Assembly: GCA_018398585.1 (NCBI GenBank)
Contig: JAGTTD010000021.1
Coordinates: forward strand, 23,403,107 to 23,467,106
Direction of reading: 5' to 3'
Source: Simmondsia chinensis
Lineage: Eukaryota > Streptophyta > Magnoliopsida > Caryophyllales > Simmondsiaceae
DNA: 64,000 bases
Each line of letters opens with the position of its first letter. The first letter of the stretch is position 1. This document shows positions 10,414 through 21,135 of this stretch, in pieces. The notes beneath the pieces were generated by a model that was not told where the DNA came from, ran no database searches, and was given only the letters and a program-made list of their open reading frames with translations. A program made the translations under genes and the position numbers.

Positions 10414-11036
10414 ATGTGATACGAGGATAAATTGAGGTAAGCTAGGTGCAGCCTCGATCGAGGATAAATTGAGGGAGCACCGCCTAAGATAGTTTGGACA
10501 TGTCAGCAAAAGACCGACTTCAGCCCCAGTCGGGAGGTGTAAACAGCTCAACACAGCGATAAGCAGAAGAGGGAGGGGCAGACCAAAGAAGAGTTGGCTG
10601 GAGACGATTCGTCAAGACCTAACCCATCTAAACCTAAGAGAGGAGATGGCCTCAGATAGGACACGTTGGAGGGCTAGTATTAGGGTAGCGGAAATGGCAG
10701 AGTAGAGTAGTGCGGGGAATGGCTGGTAGTCTAAGATCCTTAGGCAAGCATAACCTCTAGTGTAGCACTTTTAGGCTAGCTTAGTCCCTGATCATGCCCA
10801 TTCTTCTTCTTCTTCTTCTTCTCCTCCTCCTTCTCCTTCTTCTCTCCTTCTTCTACTTTTTCCTCTATATGCATGTTATTGATTGGTGGTTTATCTGCAG
10901 GCACTCAACTACTTCAGGTTGGAGGTCCCCGGAAACAGTCTCCTTTCCTGCCGGAAGGGGTAAGACTGTGTACATCACCCCCCCCCCCAGACCTGCGTTC
11001 TGCGGGAGCCGCAAAGCACTGGAACTGTTGTTGTTG
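10414..11036 (+). mobile_element. RTE-clade LINE, 5'-truncated, with 19-bp target duplication
   Basis: A perfect duplication, TTTGTATTTAGAAACATTG, flanks it (10395-10413 and 11037-11055). The first part (about 10448-10705) reads as the C-terminal end of an RTE polyprotein, with FGHVSKRPTSAPV, RGRGRPKKSWLETIRQDL and DRTRWRASIRVAEMAE before a stop; one Trp codon before FGHV has become TAG. A TTC/CTC microsatellite lies at 10796-10860. The 3' end (CAGGTTGGAGG, GACTGTGTACATC, TGCGGGAGCC, then TTGTTGTTG) is the tail shared with the 5S SINEs. Confidence 0.92.
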
Positions 11037-11055
11037 TTTGTATTTAGAAACATTG

Positions 11056-12224
11056 CTCATTTTCAGAACCACGTTGAATATGCATAGAACATTAGTCAAA
11101 TTGAATAATATATATTTATCTACTAATATAAGATTGATATGGTCATTTAATATATATTTTTCTAAAATAATTATAATTGATACAGCAATTATATATTAAG
11201 ATAATATTATTGACCTTTGTATTTTTTCAAGTGAAGCCGAGATAGAAATGGGACGAATTTTTATTGGAAATGACGGGTCAAATATTAGAACCTTGAGTAA
11301 TATGATGGCTAGAGATAGACAAATTACACATATTATTTTATTTCCCATTTCTATAATTTTAATATTTTAAGAAATTGCTTTCAAATTTTAATATTGATTT
11401 TATTATTTTTGTTAGATAGTTCAACTTTTCTGTCACTAAATTATTGCTCCTGTTTTATAATGGTGACCCCTGAGCTATTTATGAAGGAAAATGTTAATTA
11501 TTTTCTATAAATTTATCAATTTTATTATTATTGTTATATATATATATATATATATATATAGTTAATGTACCAAATTATTTGATTACTGAAAGATAGTATT
11601 ATATTACTATTTTTAATGAAAAAAATTTATAAATTTAATATACGAATTGAGTATATTAACTTGATATTCATTGTTGTATCTCCTCACTATTTATAAGAAA
11701 AACATTAACTTGAAACTTATAACGTTGCTCACAACAGAGTTATTTTACGCCGAATTTTTTTATATTTTGCTAATTATGTCAATTTATAACGTTGGTTACT
11801 TTTTATTATGTTAATTCAGTTTCATGTCATGTCAATTTATTCATATGGTAAAGTTTGAGTTAAGTTAATAGCGTAATAACATCCCGATCATATCAAATAT
11901 AAGTCACTCAACATAAATCCACATTTGACTTAATTTAAACTTACCCGTGACACAAGTATTAAAAACTTCGCGCCAGTTAGATTTTCTTTCACTTTACATC
12001 TATATTGGTATAAGAACTAAATTAGCAAAATTGACATTACAATAACTAAATTATTAATATAATACACAAAATATTATACTGATACAAGTCCATTATATAA
12101 AAACTAAATTGATAAAATTATATTATAAGAATTAAATTAATATAATAGATAAAATACATATAATAGTAATATAATTAACAATAAAATAAGAATATTTATA
12201 ATTTAGTACATATAATATTCTTAG
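11056..12224. other. AT-rich intergenic/promoter region of the P450
   Basis: No gene. A TA microsatellite occupies about 11537-11561. From about 11740 to 12180 the words 'gtcaatttataacg...' and later 'aactaaattgataaaat' form a degraded palindromic MITE of the kind seen at 881-1255. Confidence 0.4.
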
Positions 12225-12234
12225 CTATAAAAGG
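12225..12234 (+). promoter_or_regulatory. TATA box of the P450 gene
   Basis: CTATAAAAGG lies 45 bases before the start codon; transcription would begin around 12255-12260, leaving a short A-rich leader before ATGG. Spacing and sequence are canonical for a plant core promoter. Confidence 0.7.
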
Positions 12235-12278
12235 ACCAACCTTTACCATAAACATTACAACTAGAAAACATCAAAAAA

Positions 12279-15200
12279 ATGGAGGAATTGTACTTGTATG
12301 CGTTGATATTCATAGGGCTTTATGTCATCACCAGGCACTTTCTTCTCCGGCGAATCCAAAACCTCCCGCCGAGCCCTTTTCCGGCCATCCCGATCCTCGG
12401 CCACCTCCCCTTACTCAAAGAGCCTGTTCACCGCACCTTGGCTGCCCTCGCTGCCAAGAATGGCCCAGTGATACTCCTCCGTCTGGGGTCCAGACCGGTG
12501 CTACTGGTCTCCTCTCCGTCTGCTGCTGAGGACTGCCTCCACCACAATGACATCGCCTTTGCCAACCGGCCCCACATGCTCCAAGGCGATACCTTTGGGT
12601 ACTCCCCTCCTCCCTCCCTATTATAAGGAAATATATTTTTAATCAGTTTTTCACTAGACTCACATATGGAGCGCTTTTGAACAGGTATAACTACAGCACG
12701 ATGTTGTGGGCCCCATACGGGAACTTGTGGAGGAGCCTAAGGAGGATAGCATCAACAGAGGTTCTATCACCAAGCCGGCTACAGGTGCTGACGGATGTGA
12801 GGGCGGACGAGGTGAGGAGGCTGGTCAAGAGGATATATGAAGGGTGGTGCAAAGACGGAGACAAGTTGGCCATTGAGATGAAGTCTGCCTTGTTCGAATT
12901 GACGAACAATGTCATGATGCGCATGATTGCCGGCAAGCGGTACTCTTATATCTAGGAGTGTTCATGGTTCGATTAACCGTACAGAAAAGCATTTTTTTAT
13001 TATTGTTTGGTGACCTTTGTGGAGTAATCTGTTTTCGCATTATTTTGATTTGATATTTTTTTTATTGTTGTTTTTTACTCTTTTTGTAGAAAAAATATTT
13101 TTAAATATATTTTTTGGTAAAGAAGGTGACCTAATTACTACTCTATGATATATTAAGAGCTCTTCTTCTAAGACTCACATATAGAGTTTTATCCTGTAAA
13201 TCAATCGGCATTTAGTAAAATCGTAATTTATTCACAAGATTTAAGCATCAATGTCTTTTTTGTCACAGTGTGACGTGATATCTTTTCGGTTCCTAGACAG
13301 CTAAATTGCAAACATGGACTTCTTAACAGGTATTATGGAGAGGAGGTGGAGACAGAAGATGCACGAAGGTGCAAAGAGCTAGTAGGGGACGTGTTCCAAA
13401 CCGGGTGGTTTTCAACCTTGAGAGACTTCATGCCATGGTTAAGGTACCTCGGGGTTGGAGAGTCGTCAGAAAAGGTGTTAAGGGAGCTGCAGGGAAAAGC
13501 TGACCAGTTTTTTCAGGAAAGAGTGGATGAGTTAAGGACGAAGATGAAGAATTTACGTGATTCGGTCAAGGAAAATGCATTATTGAATTCGGGAAATAGA
13601 ACCATGATTGAAGTCCTACTTTCCTTACAGGAAAAGGAGCCGGAATATTACACTGATGAACTCATCAAGGGTCTTGTCTTCGTGAGCCTCTCTTTTCACA
13701 CTTTTCCTTTTGGTTTTTTGTTTAGAAATTAACATTCGTGAAAAGGTAGGTCTCAACTTTGATGGTTTTGATCCGGCTATGGTGGCTAACATTCTCGTCC
13801 AATGATATGGGTTGGGTGTTGGGTTGTGGCTTCAGTCCCACTCCTAGTTCTTGTGCTGGCCTTCTGGTTCTTCTTCTTCTAGGTTCCCTGTGTGTGATGG
13901 GTTTGTGCCTGACGTTGTTTCTTGTCCTCCTGTCTTTTCCGGTCCATGTGCTCAGTGGTTGATGTGTCGTGTTTTGAAGGGAGCGGTTTGATCCTGTTTT
14001 CTTGTTTTGTGTTTGCTTTTTTGGTTCCCGTGTTGTTGCGGTCGGACTCAGACCTCGCCTAGCGAGTGGTCGGCTTGTGTAGCGACTTTGTTGCAATTTA
14101 TCAAAATAAAACATTCTTGAATAACATATTAAAGAGTACGGTACTCTTTTAAGAAGGATAACGATACATTTTGGAGAGGGATCGTTAAGTAGCTGGCTAA
14201 TGTCAACAATAATTAATACTACCTGAAAGTCCATTGCATCTAAGTAAAGAGAATGATGTGCTATTTACTCCAAAAGTCCATATACCTTGGTCGTTATGTC
14301 AATTTAGCCTTTCTATTTTTATTTGTCTTAATTTAGTTCATGTACAATTTATATATTGTGTCAATTTAGTTATATCGTCAAACTAAAGTTAAATTATTAA
14401 CTAACTTTTAATGTCAGAACCAAGTTAAATGCAAGTAATCCAATACAAACCCACCGTTGATCTAATTTAAACCAACCGGACAGCCGTGACCCAATCATCA
14501 AAAATCCCATCACCAACTTACATAACTTTTACTTAACGACCAAATTAACACAGTGTAACTCGTATAGGAACTAAACTAATATAGTTAAAAGTACAATAAT
14601 TAAACTGACATAATAAATAACCCTAGAATTATTGAGACTATATTTCAATTTTGTTTTAATTTTTAGGTACTGCTATTGGCGGGAACGGACACATCATCAT
14701 CAACTATGGAGTGGGCACTATCTCACCTAATCAACAACCCTAAGATCCTCCGCAAAGCCCAACTTGAAATTGACACCCTTATCGGAGATTCCTCTCGCCT
14801 TATACGCGAATCCGACATCAAGCACCTCCCTTATCTCCACTGCATCATCAACGAAACACTGCGTATCACCCCGGTTTCCCCCCTCTTCGTTCCCCACGAG
14901 TCCTCCGATGACTGCATTGTAGGTGGCTACAAAGTCCCACGTGGCACCATGCTATTCGTCAATGCATGGGCCATACATAATGACCCGGCGGTCTGGGATG
15001 ACCCAGGAGAGTTTAAACCAGAGAGGTTTGAAGGGGTGGAGGGGGACCGCGTTGGGTTCAAGTTGATGCCATTTGGGTCAGGCCGAAGGGTGTGCCCTGG
15101 AGAGGGGCTGGCGATGAGGGTGGTGACCTTGGCATTGGGGACGTTACTGCAGTGTTTCGAGTGGGAGAATGCCGAGGAGGGGTGGGTGGATATGGAGGAG

Positions 15201-15281
15201 TTTTCCGGGATCACCATGCCTAAGGCTAAGCCCTTGTTGGCTCGAGCCAGGCCTCGGAAAGACCTGGCTCAGTTGACTTAA
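12279..15281 (+). CDS. CYP81: Cytochrome P450, CYP81-type
   Basis: Membrane-anchored microsomal monooxygenase of plant specialised metabolism; the substrate cannot be inferred. Exons: 12279-12598, 12685-12939, 13330-13681, 14667-15281; every junction is GT-AG and the phases close to a 513-residue protein. Seen in order: an N-terminal membrane helix (residues 3-20), proline-rich hinge [16 protein letters not shown]-helix WRSLRR, I-helix AGTDTSS, K-helix ETLR (ExxR), PERF, and the haem loop [10 protein letters not shown] with its cysteine. [13 protein letters not shown] and RYYGEE, both typical of CYP81 proteins, are restored only after splicing the first two introns. The intron before the I-helix is the expected A-type P450 intron; the other two are extra. 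Intron 3 holds two mobile elements. All key residues are present, so the gene looks functional. Confidence 0.92.
13743..14109 (+). mobile_element. L1-type LINE 3' end in P450 intron 3, with target duplication
   Basis: The insert ends in TAGCGACTTTGTTGC, AATTTATC and an A-rich tail, and carries the TCAGACCTCGCCTAGCGAG word also found (reverse strand) at 140-170. It is bounded by AACATTCGTGAA (13731-13742) and AACATTCTTGAA (14110-14121), a 12-bp duplication with one mismatch. This is a 5'-truncated L1 3' UTR in sense orientation. Confidence 0.78.
14258..14628. mobile_element. Palindromic MITE in P450 intron 3
   Basis: Left-arm words 'gttatgtcaatttag', 'tgtgtcaatttag' and right-arm words 'gaactaaactaat', 'aaactgacataa' are inverted relatives, so the segment folds back. 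It resembles the element at 61.9-62.2 kb, including an internal 'gttgatc(c)aatttaaacc' block. The target duplication could not be read. Confidence 0.6.
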
Positions 15282-15639
15282 TTTCTCCATTCTAATGATA
15301 ATAACCTTGTGGTTGAGAGCTATGGAGCGAGAGGCACCACATCGGTTAATTCCTGTTCCCACTTTGCCAATGTAAAAAAGAAAAAAAAACTTCCAGATGT
15401 ATTTAATAAAGTTGCTTCTGAATCTATAATTTTTTATTTTGTTTATAAAGTTACTTTTGTTAAGCAAAAAGAAATACTTTTGATTATTCTTAGTTGTATA
15501 ATTAATTGCAATGTTAGAGTTGTTTAAAATGTTAAAATGAATTGGATAATGAAGTCCTAATTTTGTAGTAAGTATGGGGTTATTGTTGTATTTTAGTATG
15601 TTCGTATTTGTTTTGTTCATGATTGATTGCTCGAAGGAG
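15282..15639. other. 3' flank of the P450 gene
   Basis: Probable 3' UTR and terminator region. An AATAAAG signal near 15406 follows an A-rich run. No other element is visible. Confidence 0.35.
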
Positions 15640-16380
15640 CTTTTTTTATATATAAAAAATGGGTAAAGAACTCGCAAGATAAAGAAGGATATACGTACAA
15701 AAGCATGGTCCCAAGACCAAAAGATCGAACAAAAACGAGAAAACAAAACACAAAAACAACACCCAGCAAAACATTAGCCAAATGCCAATGACCAGATAGT
15801 AATAGCCCCAAAACAAGATCCAAAGCAAAAAAGATAAATCCAGCCGCAGCAAAAAACTAAAGTCTAGCAGCAGCATCAGACGCCAACAGTAGATACCAAA
15901 AAAACTAAGAGGGCGAGAAAACACTCTGTGAATTCTATGAGAACCAACCAATGAGACGAAGCAATGGCGATAACAACATACCCAGAAAACTAGAGCTAAA
16001 TCACCAACCTTGGCCACTTTTATACACTTAATGTTCTGTGCAATTTCCGCCGGCAAGTAAAGAAGTTACTTACACCAAACTTTTATTCAAAATCTCATCC
16101 TTAATTTAACGTTCTAAAAGATTTCATTTCCCACCCATTCACTGTCTTGTTGCTCGTGCTCCAAATGACCCAAACAACTACGAAGAACAGGGTGACCCAA
16201 GCTTTGTTTTTGAAACTTGCCACCAACGAGCACACGAGCAATTCCTCAAACAGATCCTTAATATTTCTAAGAACACACTAGAAAATACCCCATCATTCAA
16301 AGCATTTACACCACAAAGCCCAAATTTTCCTACACCCGAGAAAAAGATGATTGAAACTCTCAACCTTCTCCTTGACATTT
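15640..16380 (-). pseudogene. L1-type LINE C-terminal end and 3' UTR
   Basis: Reading the minus strand from 16380, frame-shifted pieces give KIWALWCKCFE, NIKDLFEELLVC and VVWVIWSTSNK, the pattern of the zf-RVT region at the end of plant LINE ORF2. A U-rich 3' UTR follows and ends in an A-rich tail at the left edge. Multiple frameshifts show it is dead. Confidence 0.65.
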
Positions 16381-16615
16381 ATGGTTGCAAAGAATGCATA
16401 CTACAACACCTCTTAATCACTAAATTAGACTCTGTCGATGTAGTCTCACGGATCTTGATTGCCAATTTCGTGCTTGTGAAAATCGAACTTCCTCAGTCGT
16501 TATTTCTGAGATTCAGTATGGTTAATGTTGTACATATTCATAGACAGACTAATTTGTTTCGGATCATTATGCAAGGCAAATTATTGCGAGAGTGGATCTC
16601 TTGATAGTCCAGCTT
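16347..16615 (+). pseudogene. RNase H fragment of a LINE, opposite orientation
   Basis: The plus-strand reading has LDSVDVVSRIL and later MVNVVHIHRQTNLF, a degraded RNase H C-terminus (VHIHRQAN motif). It abuts the minus-strand LINE end at 15.64-16.38 kb head to head. Either a 5' inversion at insertion (twin priming) or two independent insertions could explain this. Confidence 0.6.
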
Positions 16616-18074
16616 TGATCATACTGTACCCTACATTATTTAAAATTCAAACCTAAGTAAATAATTACATAAAGCACATTAAAATATAAAATTTCTTCAG
16701 TATGGACACATCTTAATAGTGATTGTAGTAGTACATTTGAATTATATCTGAGTATGACTTTTTTTTCGATAATGAGCGAGGAAAAACTCATGATACAAAA
16801 ATTGGCATTTCATTAGAGAAATAGAAGGACACACATAAAGTATGGAAAAAGAAAAATAGCAACCACATCCACAAAAATTAGACTGAGTATACCATCATCG
16901 AAATAGCCATGACTAGCACCCAATACCGCACCCCCTCCAATCAATACAATTACAAAACAAAACAAAAGCAAAACACACTGTAGAAAGGAAATGCAAGTTC
17001 ACACTCTCGAAGCCTATTCTAAAAGAACCACAGCTACCATCCAAACCCGATGCTAATCTCAGTAACCAACATAGGCAAACCGGCAAACCGTAAGCTTCAA
17101 CGACGTGAGTCCATCCTAACCGGGTACCCTCATTTTAGAACCATGAATTCTACCAACTTTCAAAGCACTTAATATCTTAACAATCTAGATACCGGTTCTT
17201 GATTATAGATAAAATTTAGTGCATATTTAATAGAAAATCATTAAAAACACTTGTCGCGATACTATAAGTCCCTCCATCTAGTCGTCTACACCTAATAAAG
17301 CCCAAGTTTTGGAGTAATTGATGCACAGACAAGAGTTCCAAGCCACACACCAAAAGCACTTAAATGAGTGATCACAACACTCTTGTCCATTTTATATACA
17401 CAAAGAATGTTTGTTATTGTCAGAGTAAAAATTGCTATTGTTAGAGTAATAATGTGAGTTATACACAATTAGAGCCACAAAATTGCCTTAAAAACTACAA
17501 TCTTGCTTTAACAATATCAATTTTGCCCTAATAACATTATGCTACATAAATTAGACATTTAATCACATGTCAAAAATTACGAATATGGTATCAAATCAAG
17601 TACACAATTACCTAAATAAATATCTTGTATGACGACAAATCTCTTCTTTTGTTTGTGGAACTGGAAATCTTTTTTTCCCCCTCCCTTGGGCTCTTCAGAT
17701 TTTCTTCTTCGCAGTGATCCCAGTTGCGGACCATGGACGAAGCCGGGCACATAATGCTCTGCTTTGATCCTGTTGCGCTACCAACTTGTGATTTTCCTTC
17801 TTGAGATATATTTTTCTTTGTTTCCTTTGCTTCGTTTTATTGTAAAGACTCCCTCTATGTTCCTGTAAGAATTTTAAAAAAAAAAATTTCTCATATTAAA
17901 TGTTTTGATCCCAATCTCCATGTTCTGTTGCACACCAACTTTTTTATGTTTTACATTTATATTGTTAGAATCATAATTCATGAACACATCGAACATTCAT
18001 AGGATATCCGAGTAAGGTATATAGCTTTTTTTTGATAATAACTAAGGTATATAGCTAAGTGGTAAATGTTTTTG
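16616..18074. other. Intergenic region with an L1 tail
   Basis: From 16757 to about 17100 the minus strand ends with TCCTCGCTCATTATCG plus A-run, the L1 closing block seen elsewhere. From 17.1 to 18.07 kb no element or coding frame could be supported; short motifs near 17.66-17.75 kb look protein-like but do not extend. Confidence 0.4.
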
Positions 18075-18089
18075 GTTTATTTGATAGAT

Positions 18090-18311
18090 AAATAACAACA
18101 GACTTAGTGCTTCAAGAGCTCCCACCTAAGCGGGGTCGGGGGGTTGGATCTATGCAGCCTTACCCCTTCAGGATATAACTCTGCTGAGAGGTTATTTCTT
18201 AGGACTCCCTACCTTATAGGGTTAGCAACATGAGGTCTTCTCGCCTAAGTACTCTTAAATTCGGAGTTCTAATGTGGATCCGGTGCATTAGTACCTGGTA
18301 AATAAATCCTA
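18090..18311 (-). mobile_element. 5S-derived SINE with 15-bp target duplication
   Basis: Minus-strand order: ACCAGGTACTAATGCACCGG (close to the genuine 5S start region), AACTCCGAATTTAAGAGTAC, then a deletion that removes the C-box, then the tail (CTGCATAGATCC, GCTTAGGTGGGAGCTC, TTGTTATT). It is flanked by GTTTATTTGATAGAT at 18075-18089 and 18312-18326, identical over 15 bases. Confidence 0.85.
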
Positions 18312-18710
18312 GTTTATTTGATAGATTAAATGATAAAATGTTTAAACCATTGTATATCTTATTGTATATCATTATAAAAAAATTAATTGTATATATTAAA
18401 ATGTTAAAACATTTATGTAATAAAATGTCAAAGTTCAGAATATTTGAGTGAAAAATTCACCTCTTGTTTCCTTTTATTTTGAGTTTTCTATCACCTCAAA
18501 ACAGAGAAAATAACAAAATTTAGACCACGTATATTATTATCAAACTCAATTTATTATTTATCGTTTATGTTTTATGGTATGAACGGAACCTGAGAATATT
18601 TAACAGACGAAAGGAATTTCTTTAGTCTTCAATTTATTATGTCATTTTCATCCATTAAATTAAATTTCATCACCACATTTCTAAAAATAGACATCTTTTA
18701 TTAAAAATAA

Positions 18711-19151
18711 GGGTAAATTACAGAAAACTCCCCTGTCTTTTGCTTCAAAAACAGAAAACCCTCCTCACAAATAAAAGCACTCACAAAACCTGCTCACTTT
18801 TAAAAATTTATCACTTAACCCCCATGCAACTTATTTTTGACCATTTTACTCTTAATGTTTAATTTTATTTTTAGAAAAAGGTTTTATATTATTAGACAAA
18901 AGTTAAATATTTTATATTTTTATATAAGTTCAGAAGATAAAAAGTATTTTTAAAATTTTTAGAAAAAAATATTATGAGATAAAATATATATATTTTTTTT
19001 TTTTGTTGAGGGGCAAAATGGTTAAAAAAAAGTTATTTTGGGGGCAAAGTGAAAACTTTTCAAAAGTTAGGGGGTTTAGTGAGTGATTTTATTAGTGAGG
19101 GGGGTTTTTTGTTATTGAAGCAGAATTAAGGGGATTTTTTGTAATTTATCC
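18711..19151. mobile_element. Mutator-like MITE with 9-bp target duplication, copy 1
   Basis: Long terminal inverted repeats: the left arm begins GGGTAAATTACAGAAAA and the right arm, reversed, GGATAAATTACAAAAAA, staying similar for about 100 bases. The flanks are TAAAAATAA at 18702-18710 and 19152-19160. A 9-bp duplication with long arms is characteristic of Mutator-like elements. No transposase is encoded; the interior is AT-rich. Confidence 0.88.
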
Positions 19152-19309
19152 TAAAAATAATCATACAAAATGTGATTTATTGTCTCATTTATTACATAAA
19201 ATATGTATAATAAGGGACCATATAAGCATTAACAACTACAGGTTAGAAGTGGACCATGTTGTCTCCCTATTACTTTATCAGTACTTTAGTGAACGAATAA
19301 ATTCTGGAC

Positions 19310-19919
19310 TACGGGGTTTAAATGATTGGAACCGCTCGTGAGTATTTCGGATAAAGCTCGACTCAAACTCCAATTAACTTAGTTCTGGTTCGAGTTCGAG
19401 TATAAAAAAGTACTTGACTAATAAAAGGGTACAAGTCAAGTAGTTCAATATTCGACTCGATACTCGAATAGATGCCCAACTGGATACTTGACTTGATATT
19501 TGGTTTTATTTGGTATACTTGAATTGCACTAGATAATTACTCATTTTGATGTACTCAAATATAGTTTGTATTATTTAAGGAGGAATTTAGTATGAACGAA
19601 ATTGTATATATTAAAAAGGGTAAATAGACAAAATCATATAAAGGTCAAATAAGTAAAATAAGCAAAATTATTTTTAATCCTAAATTAATACATTTATATC
19701 CCAAAATTATAATGGAGCATATATGTTAAACCTTAATATGTACGCAATAAACGAGTACTCGAGTCGAGTCGAGTATTCGAATAGTTAGCTGAGTACGAGT
19801 TCGAGAAAAATTACACACTTGACTCGAGTTCGAGTAGGAATTTAAATAGTGACATAGCTAATTGAGTTTGAATTCGAGTACTGAGACATTTGACTCGACT
19901 CGATTATATTACACTCCTA
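19310..19919. mobile_element. hAT-like non-autonomous element
   Basis: The ends read ACGGGGTTTAAATGATT and, reversed from the right, GTAGGAGTGTAATATAAT. Sub-terminal DNA is filled with repeated ACTCGA/TCGAGT words (CGAGTTCGAGTA, ACTCGAGTCGAG). The same layout starts at 63.6 kb. Such short terminal repeats with dense sub-terminal motifs suggest hAT, but no 8-bp duplication was found here. Confidence 0.55.
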
Positions 19920-20016
19920 CACACATCTGTCAGCGGACACCATCCTCCTCCCACTTGAAGTCACCCCCCCCCCCCCCCTCCAAACAGATATAATTAAATA
20001 TGTTTTAAGTAACTAC

Positions 20017-20099
20017 GGGTTCCCTCAGGGCTCGCTTGTTCGAGTTGCCTATTATGTATCGCGACTTTGTCGCTAATTACCTAGAAAAAAAAAAAAAAG
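20017..20099 (+). mobile_element. 83-bp L1 LINE tail with 10-bp target duplication
   Basis: Contains GGCTCGCTTGTTCGAGTTG, CGCGACTTTGTCGCTAATTA and a poly-A run. It is flanked by AAGTAACTAC at 20007-20016 and 20100-20109. This is an extremely 5'-truncated L1 insertion. A C-run of 16 or so bases lies just upstream near 19964. Confidence 0.7.
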
Positions 20100-20239
20100 A
20101 AGTAACTACTACATTATTGTTATTTTCTTTACTTAGATGATAGAGATAATGGAGAACAAAACGTTGTAGACACATAATGACACAAAAATCGCAAAGTTTC
20201 AAATAAAGAGAAGTTTTTGTTCAATACGAGATGTTCTTC

Positions 20240-20700
20240 ACCCCCCCCCAAAAAAAAATTAATGACAGAGTCGTGATACAAAGCCGGCAATTCGAACAAA
20301 CGAGCCACGAGTCAACCCGTAAAAAGACGAGGAGCAAAACAATAGAAACAATACAGACAGAATACAAGCAAAAACAGGCATACCCTGAGAGCCTTAAACA
20401 CCATTAGGGAGGACTTGGAAATAGGACAAACTAAAGGACAGGAAAATAGGATAGTCGAGCCCCTAATCTATCAAAGCAAAGTACTCAGCATAAGTGGATC
20501 TTACCGGTATCTTTAATACTATCACCCCTTTTTCACTAGAGTCCTCTTTTTTTGTTTGCCAGAGGCCTTCAGTGATTTCTTCATGTTGTTTTCGAACGAC
20601 ATGTCCTTTAGGAAATCTTGGAGTCGGTGTACTGTTAAACATACCCACTTCAAAAGTAGAATTCTTGGGTTCGAAACACATCACCTCCATTTTCTATTGA
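20240..20700 (-). mobile_element. L1-type LINE 3'-end fragment
   Basis: On the minus strand a 75-residue frame ends in STYAEYFALID, followed by a U-rich 3' UTR and the closing words CACGACTCTGTCATTAATT and an A-run. The order matches the fragment at 105-410. The upstream polyprotein is missing. Confidence 0.55.
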
Positions 20701-20911
20701 AATCCTTACCGATCTATTAAAAGCCGGTCCAGATCAGAGAGTCTTACCAATGAATTCTCCGCAGTACATAACGACCTTATGAAGTATTTGTAATCTGTGG
20801 CCTGGATAGATGACCATGACATTGAACTATGCCTTGGGTATGATAAGAGTCTAGACCTCAAGGTTGTGGTTAATCCGTATTATTTAATTATATTATTTAA
20901 ATTAAATCTAT

Positions 20912-21116
20912 CTAAGAGGGTATCAGCACGCAAGTATCGGATCCCATTAGAACTCTGAAGTTAAGCTTGTTTGGGCGAGAGTGGTACCAAGATAGGTGAC
21001 CTCCTGGGAAGTCCTCGTGTTGCATCCCTCAGGTTACACTGAAGGGGGAAAGGCCGCATATATCTACCCCCGAACCCTGCTTAGACGGAACTCTTGGAAC
21101 ATTTAAAATGTTGCTT
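20912..21116 (+). mobile_element. 5S-derived SINE with 19-bp target duplication and complete 5S 3' end
   Basis: The head reads ATCAGCACGCAAGTATCGGA, then TCCCATTAGAACTCTGAAG, TTAAGCTTGTTTGGGCGAGA (A-box), CAAGATAGGTGACCTCC (C-box) and TCCTCGTGTTGCATCCCT, the precise end of plant 5S rRNA. The next base starts the RTE-like tail (CAGGTTACACTGAAG, GCATATATCTACCCC, CCTGCTTAGACGG). TTATTTAAATTAAATCTAT flanks it at 20893-20911 and 21117-21135. Confidence 0.93.
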
Positions 21117-21135
21117 TTATTTAAATTAAATCTAT

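Noticed and set aside
10794..11087. 97-codon plus-strand frame starting MPILLLLLL
   Set aside because: It translates the TTC/CTC microsatellite and the non-coding RTE tail.
19964..19979. Long C-run as a structural feature
   Set aside because: Homopolymer runs are common here and may be length artefacts; nothing around it suggests function.
20912..21030. Functional 5S rRNA gene
   Set aside because: The head diverges from plant 5S at many positions, is fused to a LINE-like tail, is flanked by a target duplication and is not in a tandem 5S array.
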